From contig VSNQ01000097.1 of NCBI GenBank assembly GCA_009774395.1, positions 1 through 18,952 on the forward strand: DNA of 18,952 bases, read 5' to 3'. Below, in pieces: positions 13,509-18,952 of the stretch. How positions within the stretch are numbered: the first letter of the stretch is position 1; each line of letters starts with the position of its first letter. Position numbers and translations under genes: made by a program. The notes under the pieces were generated by a model. That model saw only the letters and a program-made list of their open reading frames with translations. It was not told the origin of the DNA and searched no databases. Source of the stretch: Lachnospiraceae bacterium. GTDB taxonomy: Bacteria; Bacillota; Clostridia; Lachnospirales; Lachnospiraceae.

Positions 13509-14306
13509 CTACTTCAATCCATCTGCCACCAGAGAAAATCCTAACACCAACAAAATTATCATTAATCCCGGAAATATGGCGTATCCAGGTGCGGAGAAGA
13601 GATAGCTCTGCGCCTCGGAAAGCATACTTCCAAGACTTGCATCCGGCGGCTGTACACCAATTCCCAGATAACTCATCCCCGCCTCAGCAAGTACTGCATT
13701 GTTAAAACCGATCATAATCGACGACGTTAACACCGTCGCCGTATTTGGCAAAATATGCACGAAAATAATACGCAGCGTCGGCACACCTGCCAGTTTCGCG
13801 CTTTTTACATAATCCATATCGCGGTATTTTATAAATTCTCCCCGCACAATTCGCGCAAAGCTTGGAATAAATGCAATTCCCAACGCCCAAACTACATTAT
13901 ATTTATTACCTGTGCCAAAGATACTGACAAACACCAATGCAAGTAAAATACTAGGGAACGCAAATACAACATCATTAATGCGCATAACAATTTCATCCAG
14001 CCAGCCGCCAAAATATCCTGTAAATGCACCAATAAGCACACCGCTTGCTGCGCCAATTACAATTGTTGCAAATGCTATTAAAAATGTATTTCCCATTCCT
14101 TTCAGCACTCTTGAAAAAATATCCCTGCCAAAATTATCACATCCCATAATATGCTCTAGACTTGGCGCTGCCAGTTTGACACTGCTGTCCATTTTGGTTG
14201 GATCATATGGCGTATAAAAAAACCCTACTAAAATCATTAATATCATAACACTTGTTATAATTACGCCTATTATTAAATTTGGCGGATATGTTTTTCTTTT
14301 TTTCAT
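13509..14306 (-). CDS. oppC: peptide/nickel ABC transporter permease (OppC/DppC/NikC type)
   Basis: This 265-residue inner-membrane subunit has an N-terminal transmembrane helix (about 11-30), the extracytoplasmic segment with HIMGCDNFGRDIFSRVL typical of OppC/DppC, and about five further helices. The ATPase-docking loop is VKSAKLAGVPTLRIIFVHIL (about 167-186). The start overlaps the oppB stop as ATGA. The protein ends at VADGLK, where relatives usually carry on with a short cytoplasmic tail (DALDPK or similar), so it is about 5-10 residues short at a TAG; function is probably kept. With OppB it forms the membrane channel. Confidence 0.93.
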   Translation of the reverse strand: MKKRKTYPPNLIIGVIITSVMILMILVGFFYTPYDPTKMDSSVKLAAPSLEHIMGCDNFGRDIFSRVLKGMGNTFLIAFATIVIGAASGVLIGAFTGYFGGWLDEIVMRINDVVFAFPSILLALVFVSIFGTGNKYNVVWALGIAFIPSFARIVRGEFIKYRDMDYVKSAKLAGVPTLRIIFVHILPNTATVLTSSIMIGFNNAVLAEAGMSYLGIGVQPPDASLGSMLSEAQSYLFSAPGYAIFPGLMIILLVLGFSLVADGLK

Positions 14307-15265
14307 AGTGAATCCCGCCCTTTCTCATCAATACTAATTCGTGGATCAACGATTTGATAAATAATATCCACACAGAAATTCGCAGCAATCACAACAAATG
14401 CAATTAATACAATAATCGTTTCCACCACTGGATAATCTCTGTAAGAAATGGAAGTTAACAGTATCCGTCCGATTCCCGGAATATTAAAAACCTGTTCGAT
14501 TACAATACTCCCTACCAGCATATCGGCAAGCGTCATTCCCCAAAGTGTTATAATTGGTATCATCGCATTTCTAAGCACATGTTTATATAAAACCTTATTG
14601 GTATTGTTTCCTTTACTATATGCGGTTCTCGTATAGTCCTTTTTTGCCTCCTCAATGCAGGAGCTTCGCAGCAATTTTACTGACATTGCAATTTTGGGCA
14701 ATGCAATTGCAATACAAGGAAAAATAAGATATTTCATAAAACCGCCAAAATCTGTTTCATAAGAAATAAAACCGCCGGGCGTAAACAGTTTGAACACTAG
14801 CCCAAATACATACGTAATCAGAATACCCATAAAAAAATGAGGAACAGACATCATAATTTGTATTACTACCATAAGAACCCTGTCCACCCATTTACCGCTG
14901 TGTTTTGCGGTATAAATGCCAATTGGCAGTGAAACCACTACCATAATTGCAAACGAAATCAATGCCATTGTAATGGTTATCGGCAGTTTCGATAAAATCA
15001 TATCCCGCACGGGCATATTGTATTTATAGGAAGTTCCAAAATCCCCCTTGACAAATCCGGAAAGCCACAAGGCATACCGCTCCAAAAAGGGCTTATTTAA
15101 ACCCATTTGTTCCCGCAGCACTTCTAAACGTTCCGGCTCCACATCCGTTCCCAACATTGCAAGCGCCGCATCACCGGGAATTATATCAAAAGCAAGATAG
15201 ACGAGAAATGAAATGCATAAAAGCGTTATCAACATCGTCACCAGCTTTCTTCCTACATATTTCAT
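14303..15265 (-). CDS. oppB: peptide/nickel ABC transporter permease (OppB/DppB/NikB type)
   Basis: This 320-residue inner-membrane subunit has an N-terminal helix (about 9-28) followed by IPGDAALAML, the usual OppB/DppB element, and MGLNKPFLERYALWL. About five more helices follow. The docking loop is EEAKKDYTRTAYSKG and the signature FNIPGIGRILLTSI is present near the C-terminus. GAGG lies just upstream of ATG 15265. It is coupled to oppC through an ATGA overlap. The spacer to oppA (15266-15456) is filled by a family 1 repeat, so the binding protein and the permease genes may be expressed at different levels. Confidence 0.95.
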   Translation of the reverse strand: MKYVGRKLVTMLITLLCISFLVYLAFDIIPGDAALAMLGTDVEPERLEVLREQMGLNKPFLERYALWLSGFVKGDFGTSYKYNMPVRDMILSKLPITITMALISFAIMVVVSLPIGIYTAKHSGKWVDRVLMVVIQIMMSVPHFFMGILITYVFGLVFKLFTPGGFISYETDFGGFMKYLIFPCIAIALPKIAMSVKLLRSSCIEEAKKDYTRTAYSKGNNTNKVLYKHVLRNAMIPIITLWGMTLADMLVGSIVIEQVFNIPGIGRILLTSISYRDYPVVETIIVLIAFVVIAANFCVDIIYQIVDPRISIDEKGRDSL

Positions 15266-15295
15266 ACCTCGTCACCTCTTGCCATTTTAATGTGT

Positions 15296-15399
15296 TATAC
15301 TCACGAGCGATTAGATTTTCTTTTCTGCACAGCACGTATTGCCCGCTTATGCAATATGGGCTTTACAGAAATTGGAAAATCTTAACGGTCGTTAGTATA
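15296..15399. repeat. family 1 MITE-like element, full copy 3 (104 bases)
   Basis: The left end TATACTCACGAGCGATTAGA and the right end, inverted TATACTAACGACCGTTAAGA, flank the same core as copy 1 (GCACAGCACGTATTG..GCTTATGCAATATGGGCT). It has the same 104-base length as copy 1. It lies between oppA and oppB. Confidence 0.85.
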
Positions 15400-15427
15400 T
15401 ACTCACGAATAATTAGATTTTCTTTAA
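15398..15427. repeat. solo family 1 left end abutting copy 3
   Basis: TATACTCACGAATAATTAGA followed by TTTTCTTTA repeats the left end of copy 3, sharing two bases (TA) with its right terminus. No core or right end follows before the oppA stop at 15457. Confidence 0.7.
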
Positions 15428-15456
15428 TTGAAATCTCTCAATGTTTGTTAATATTT

Positions 15457-17103
15457 TTATTCTGCTAAATAAAGTTTAGAAAAGTCCTGTATATACAGCG
15501 GATAAAATTCATAGCCAGCATACTTTTTGCTGATTGCTACTAATTCACACATATCCTGTATATAAACATTTGCTGCTGTATTGGTGAGAATGGTTTCACA
15601 TTCCTTATAGTAATTTGTCGCACCATCATCATCCATAACTGCCTCCGCAGCCAATGCATTATTATATGCTGCATCATATTCTGCATTACTATAATTTATA
15701 AAATTATTGTGTGAATCAGAGCGGAAACGACTTAACATTGCACCTGCTGTTAACGTGGAAGCATCCACACCTACAACTGTTGCCTCAAAATCCCTTCCTT
15801 GATACACATCACTCAACCATGTTTCCCACTCAATCAACTCAATATTCGCTGTTACCCCAATCTGCTTATACTGTTCTACAAGCACTTGCGCAGTATCAAC
15901 GTGCTGTTGATAATTAGAAGGGACTTTCATTGTAAATGTAAATCCATCTGAATAACCAGCTTCCGTCAACAATTCTTTTGCCTTTTCTATATCTGTGGGA
16001 TATGTATTATTCAATTCTTCCATATAATACTTCCCGAAAGCCGGAAACATACTGCTTCCTACGGGCGTTCCCTTGCCTTCCGAAACGAAATCCATAATTT
16101 CCTGCTTGTTTGTTGCATAGCAGAGTGCTTTGCGCACAAGTTCATTATCAAATGGTGCCTTAGTGTTATTGAGATATACAGCCTGCACCAAATTCATAGT
16201 ACCCTCTAAAATTTCAAATTTATCGCTTAGTTCTGCTGCCTGCGCTGTAGACACACGTGCAATCATATCTACTGCACCGCCCTCCAAATTCATTACAATA
16301 GAATCCGCGTCTGCAATCACTTTTAATGTAATGTCTTTAATGTGCGCTGGCTCTCCCCAGTAATCGTCAAAACGTTCCAAAACAACATTTTCCTGTAAAG
16401 AACGTGAAACAAACTTATATGGTCCCGTACCAATGGGATTTGCTTCTAAATCTTCTACGCCTGCCGGCACAATCGCCGCCTCAATCGTTGCGCAGATTGC
16501 TACAAAAATACTGCTTGCTTCCTTTAATGTTACTACAATCGTGCTGTCATCCGGTGTTTCCACGCTCTCAATATTTTTAAACGCCGATATAATAGGCTCT
16601 CCCCCATTCATACCGGCGCATTTTTCAATCGAATACTTCACATCCGCAACCGTAACAGGGTTTCCATCATGGAACTTAATGCCATCTCTTAACGTAAACG
16701 TATACACTAAACCATCTTCTGACATTGTATAGCCGCTTGCTACAGCTGGAAGCAGATTGCCATTGCTGTCAGGCTTATATAAACCTTCGTAGATATTAAA
16801 TAGGATTTCCTGTGTACCAGAACCTTCTGCAAGATTCGGATCCAGACTATTTAAGTCCTGTGGAATACCAATTGTAATCTGCGATGCCACATCCCCCGTT
16901 GTTTCTGGCGTCTGGCTGGAAACTTCTGTGTTATTTTCACTTGTTTCCGAACTCTCGCTGCCGCTCTCTGTTGCGGGTGTGGTTGCAATCTGTGTAGAGC
17001 CTTGCTCCGCCTTATCACCTGCGCATCCGCCCAGTGCAATAGTCAGTGTAAGTAACATACTTACGAAAAGACCTTTCGTTAATTTGTGTCCTCTCTGAGT
17101 CAT
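15457..17103 (-). CDS. oppA: peptide/nickel ABC transporter substrate-binding lipoprotein (SBP_bac_5)
   Basis: This 548-residue extracellular lipoprotein captures substrate for OppBCDF. The N-terminus is basic (RGHKLTKG), then a hydrophobic stretch and the lipobox ALGGC with Cys27 as the lipidated residue. A Thr/Ser/Glu-rich linker (about 30-70) leads to the solute-binding domain. Family 5 features include GIPQDLNSLDPN, YEGLYK, LRDGIKFHDGNPVTVADVKYS, GTGPYKF and FDDYWG. GGAG lies 8 bases before ATG 17103. Family members bind peptides, nickel, glycosides or opines, and the ligand cannot be read from the sequence. It is the first gene of the transporter unit, with a 471-base upstream spacer and repeat DNA downstream. 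Confidence 0.95.
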   Translation of the reverse strand: MTQRGHKLTKGLFVSMLLTLTIALGGCAGDKAEQGSTQIATTPATESGSESSETSENNTEVSSQTPETTGDVASQITIGIPQDLNSLDPNLAEGSGTQEILFNIYEGLYKPDSNGNLLPAVASGYTMSEDGLVYTFTLRDGIKFHDGNPVTVADVKYSIEKCAGMNGGEPIISAFKNIESVETPDDSTIVVTLKEASSIFVAICATIEAAIVPAGVEDLEANPIGTGPYKFVSRSLQENVVLERFDDYWGEPAHIKDITLKVIADADSIVMNLEGGAVDMIARVSTAQAAELSDKFEILEGTMNLVQAVYLNNTKAPFDNELVRKALCYATNKQEIMDFVSEGKGTPVGSSMFPAFGKYYMEELNNTYPTDIEKAKELLTEAGYSDGFTFTMKVPSNYQQHVDTAQVLVEQYKQIGVTANIELIEWETWLSDVYQGRDFEATVVGVDASTLTAGAMLSRFRSDSHNNFINYSNAEYDAAYNNALAAEAVMDDDGATNYYKECETILTNTAANVYIQDMCELVAISKKYAGYEFYPLYIQDFSKLYLAE

Positions 17104-17496
17104 GTCTTTACTCCTTTTCTTATTCTTTCTCTATTCAGTTTTTCAAAATAGTGTTTCAGAAACATACTTTCCAAACACCTGCTGATACATACTGGTACGA
17201 TCACACAATATGTGGTATCGTCCTGCTGTTATCAATTGCGTTACCACAGTAAACCATAAAAGAATCACTATTCTTTATAAACCCCTGCTATGCTGCTCGC
17301 AACGACACAAACACTCTATAAGAGAGCTGCTGCTCCTGCATGCCTCACTATAAATGCTTTCTACACTGTGTGCAAAGCACTTTAGGAACATTTCTTATCT
17401 GTTTAAATATTGCAGCACACTCTTTAACATCGTTCTCTGTCCGATTGGATTATAAACAATAACATTTCTCAACGCCTTACTATCCTAACATGTAAA

Positions 17497-17508
17497 ATTG
17501 TATACAAT
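17497..17508. promoter_or_regulatory. perfect 12-base palindrome, possible regulator site
   Basis: ATTGTATACAAT is a perfect palindrome between the nrdR terminator and oppA. It has the TTGTATACAA form seen in operators of several GntR-family regulators. It is upstream of oppA, where a ligand-sensing repressor would be expected. The regulator is not in this window. Confidence 0.4.
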
Positions 17509-17514
17509 ATTCTA

Positions 17515-17546
17515 TAAAAAAGCAAGTTTTTTTCTCTACAAACTTG
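17515..17546 (-). terminator. rho-independent terminator of nrdR
   Basis: On the minus strand CAAGTTT and AAACTTG form a 7-bp stem (17540-17546 with 17523-17529), followed by CTTTTTTAT. It lies 28 bases after the nrdR stop. Confidence 0.75.
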
Positions 17547-17574
17547 TATAAAATAATGAACAAACGTTGATACC

Positions 17575-18027
17575 TTATTTATCCAACACCTTTTTTAACT
17601 CGTCCATAAACGTGTTAATATCTTTAAATTCACGATAAACAGACGCAAAGCGCACATACGCCACAGCATCTAAATCTTTTACCTTATTCATTACCAATTC
17701 ACCAATCACCTGACTGGAAACTTCTTTTTCCCCCATATTAAAGATTTCTGTTTCTACAGCATCTATCAATTCATTAATCTGCTCTACGCCTACTGGTCTT
17801 TTATGGCAGGCACGCAGTACGCCTGCTTCTATCTTAGAGCGATCATATGCTTCCCTGTTATTATCCTTTTTAATGATTATTAAGGGAATAGTTTCCACCT
17901 TTTCATAGGTTGTAAAACGCTTGCTGCATATATCACATACTCGTCTTCTGCGAATAGAATTGTTATCCTCCGCCGGTCTTGAATCAATTACTCTTGTATT
18001 CTCATGATTACAATACGGACATTTCAT
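17575..18027 (-). CDS. nrdR: transcriptional repressor NrdR
   Basis: NrdR is a nucleotide-sensing repressor of ribonucleotide reductase genes. The 150-residue protein has an N-terminal zinc ribbon with CPYC (Cys3, Cys6) and CDIC (Cys31, Cys34), the basic RRRR just before the second pair, and an ATP-cone (about 47-135) starting VETIPLIIIKKDN. The frame could begin at GTG 18033, but ATG 18027 is 7 bases from GGAGG and gives the family start MKCPYC. The promoter at 18060-18088 and the terminator at 17515-17546 make it a single-gene unit. Confidence 0.97.
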   Translation of the reverse strand: MKCPYCNHENTRVIDSRPAEDNNSIRRRRVCDICSKRFTTYEKVETIPLIIIKKDNNREAYDRSKIEAGVLRACHKRPVGVEQINELIDAVETEIFNMGEKEVSSQVIGELVMNKVKDLDAVAYVRFASVYREFKDINTFMDELKKVLDK

Positions 18028-18059
18028 GCCCACACCTCCCTGCCCATCTTTCTATTTTT

Positions 18060-18088
18060 AGTATAATTGATGTTTTTATTTGTGTCAA
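18060..18088 (-). promoter_or_regulatory. sigma-A promoter of nrdR
   Basis: On the minus strand TTGACA (18083-18088), a 17-base spacer and TATACT (18060-18065) form a near-consensus promoter. It ends 32 bases before the nrdR start. Confidence 0.85.
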
Positions 18089-18217
18089 CGAAATGAAAAA
18101 CTATTTTTATAGATCCACTTTGACAAACTGCAACAACTATTCCTGTTTTGATATTTTCTGTGCCTCTGCATACGTACCAATCAATAGGGTTGTCCGATAA
18201 CTTCTTCTATCTATTAA

Positions 18218-18262
18218 GAACTGTACAGAAATTCCTTGTCACAAGTAATTTCTGTACAGTTC
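18218..18262. repeat. family 2 palindrome, short form (45 bases)
   Basis: Two 22-base arms (18218-18239 and 18241-18262) pair with a single mismatch around one central base. The arm begins GAACTGTACAGAAATT. The right arm closely matches the right end of the repeat at 2478-2597. It looks like two family 2 ends joined without the core. As RNA it would be a very strong hairpin. Confidence 0.75.
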
Positions 18263-18263
18263 C

Positions 18264-18355
18264 TATACTCACAAGCGATAAACTTTACCATATAACTCAA
18301 GATAATTACGCTCGTAAGTCGACATTATTGGAAAATTTAAGCGCTCACAAATATA
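18264..18355. repeat. family 1 MITE-like element, divergent copy (92 bases)
   Basis: The left end TATACTCACAAGCGATAAAC mirrors the right end, which inverted reads TATATTTGTGAGCGCTTAAA; both continue to TTTACCA or TTTTCCA. The core differs from the copies at 4704 and 15296 but matches the fragment at 18740-18798. It begins one base after the family 2 palindrome and ends just before the YlmC-type stop. Confidence 0.65.
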
Positions 18356-18357
18356 AA

Positions 18358-18585
18358 TTAAATATCTACCAATATAATATCTGGTCCAATCTGCTTAATG
18401 CTACAATATGGTATTACAATTACAGAATCGTCTGTCAGCATTCCCCATAATCCCTTACATCCCGGAACCATTATCTTACAGATACACCCCTTGCATTCAT
18501 CAAATTCTATATTGCAGACGTGCCCTAATCGTTTACAATCCTTGATACTAATAACTTCTTTCTTTTTAAAATCTGTATACAGCAA
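18358..18585 (-). CDS. YlmC/YmxH family sporulation protein (PRC-barrel)
   Basis: The 75-residue single-domain protein shows the family pattern KKKEVISIKDCKRLGHV, then EFDECKGCICKIMVPG and a closing GPDIILVDI. YlmC/YmxH proteins are small PRC-barrel proteins linked to sporulation; the molecular role is unclear. The open frame runs to a TTG at 18609, but AGGGAG lies 8 bases before TTG 18585, which gives the usual short N-terminus before KKEVI. I chose that TTG; no ATG is available. In Clostridia this gene often lies between sigG and nrdR, matching the nrdR neighbour here. Repeat DNA lies on both sides. Confidence 0.85.
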   Translation of the reverse strand: MLYTDFKKKEVISIKDCKRLGHVCNIEFDECKGCICKIMVPGCKGLWGMLTDDSVIVIPYCSIKQIGPDIILVDI

Positions 18586-18952
18586 AAAAACCACTCCCTT
18601 TCCCGCCAAACGGATACATATATTATCATATGCCGTTGCGGGATTGGGAGTGAGAGATTTATTTGTTCGTTATTTATCTGTTTGGTAGTCTATAGTACTC
18701 CCTGAGCAAATCCTTCTTAACCGCTCAATCTCTCTTTATTCAAGATTATTGTGCTCGTGAGTCGGCGTTATTGGTAAATTTTGGCGTTCGCCAGTATAAA
18801 TTCTTAAGAAAACATATCATTTACATGAACTTTTATCTATTAATAGCACTAAAGCGAACAAAATTGAATTACTCTACCAAAACATTACAAAAAGAAACAT
18901 CCTTAATCAAAAAAATAAGGAATTATCAGAATATAATGTAATTTCTCCAATA
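18586..18952. other. 367-base spacer at the right edge
   Basis: No gene is recognised. It carries the family 1 fragment at 18740-18798. The part before it (18691-18739) may be a decayed left end of the same element. Nothing is recognised at 18800-18952, which is very AT-rich. Confidence 0.5.
18740..18798. repeat. family 1 fragment (right half)
   Basis: The 59 bases align without gaps to 18297-18355, roughly three quarters identical by eye, including GCTCGT.AGTCG and TTATTGG. The right terminus is GTATA as in other copies. A clear left end is missing. Confidence 0.6.

Larger units (their letters stand above)
17104..17574. other. 471-base spacer upstream of oppA
   Basis: No gene is recognised. 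It holds the nrdR terminator (17515-17546), a perfect palindrome at 17497-17508 and an imperfect palindrome ACGAT..ATCGT at 17197-17221 about 100 bases before oppA. TATAAT occurs on the minus strand near 17450 but lacks a -35 at the right distance. I found no riboswitch or T-box core. Confidence 0.55.
18028..18357. other. 330-base spacer between the YlmC-type gene and nrdR
   Basis: It holds the nrdR promoter (18060-18088), the family 2 palindrome (18218-18262) and a family 1 element (18264-18355). Nothing is recognised at 18090-18215. Confidence 0.6.

Noticed and set aside
17142..17460. Decayed gene on the minus strand upstream of oppA
   Set aside because: One frame gives stretches that look protein-like (VYNPIGQRTMLKSVLQYLN, YQQVFGKYVSETLF) but has two internal stops and no recognised family; open runs of this size are expected by chance.
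17104..17480. T-box or riboswitch leader for oppA
   Set aside because: GTGGTAACGC near 17240 only loosely resembles a T-box core, and no specifier stem, AGGGTGG core or terminator before the gene was found.

Overview
The window looks like chromosome of a spore-forming, anaerobic Clostridia species, most likely Lachnospiraceae. The grounds are AT-rich DNA, strong AGGAGG-type ribosome binding sites, an NrdR gene beside a YlmC/YmxH-type sporulation protein gene, and a yqeG-aroE-aroK-aroQ gene set. From position 1780 to the end every recognised gene lies on the minus strand, so the biological reading order is right to left. Species cannot be fixed from the sequence alone.

Right end to middle. 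A YlmC/YmxH family gene (18358-18585) is followed by nrdR (17575-18027), which has a near-perfect sigma-A promoter and a terminator. Next comes a nickel/peptide ABC transporter: lipoprotein oppA (15457-17103), permeases oppB and oppC (coupled by an ATGA overlap), and ATPases oppD and oppF. OppD and oppF are separated by about 430 bases that hold decayed coding sequence. Then come yqeG (10648-11145), aroE (9478-10383) and aroK (8936-9481, GTG start overlapping the aroE stop).

Middle to left. An AraC-type regulator (8029-8868) and five genes form a sugar-type catabolic cluster: three xylose-isomerase-like TIM-barrel proteins and two Gfo/Idh/MocA oxidoreductases (2742-7707). The cluster sits between aroK and aroQ (1780-2214), which suggests insertion into an ancestral aro operon. 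The parts list (two NAD-dependent oxidoreductases, three metal-binding TIM barrels) fits an oxidation / beta-elimination / hydration / reduction route for glycosides, or an inositol-like route. This is inference; the substrate is unknown.

Left end, 1-1664, plus strand. This is accessory DNA: the tail of an unidentified gene, two small uncharacterised genes (156-647 and 723-1190) with a terminator, and the C-terminal remnant of a large serine recombinase (1335-1664) ending about 115 bases from aroQ.

Non-coding structure. At least two families of palindromic, MITE-like repeats occupy the intergenic spaces. Family 1 has terminal inverted repeats beginning TATACT; its full copies are about 92-104 bases and lie at 4704, 10514, 15296 and 18264, with fragments elsewhere. 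One copy carries five tandem 30-base left ends (10394-10543). Family 2 begins AAGGAATTGT or a near variant and occurs at 2478-2597, 7811-7968 and 18218-18262. Two of its members bracket the sugar cluster.
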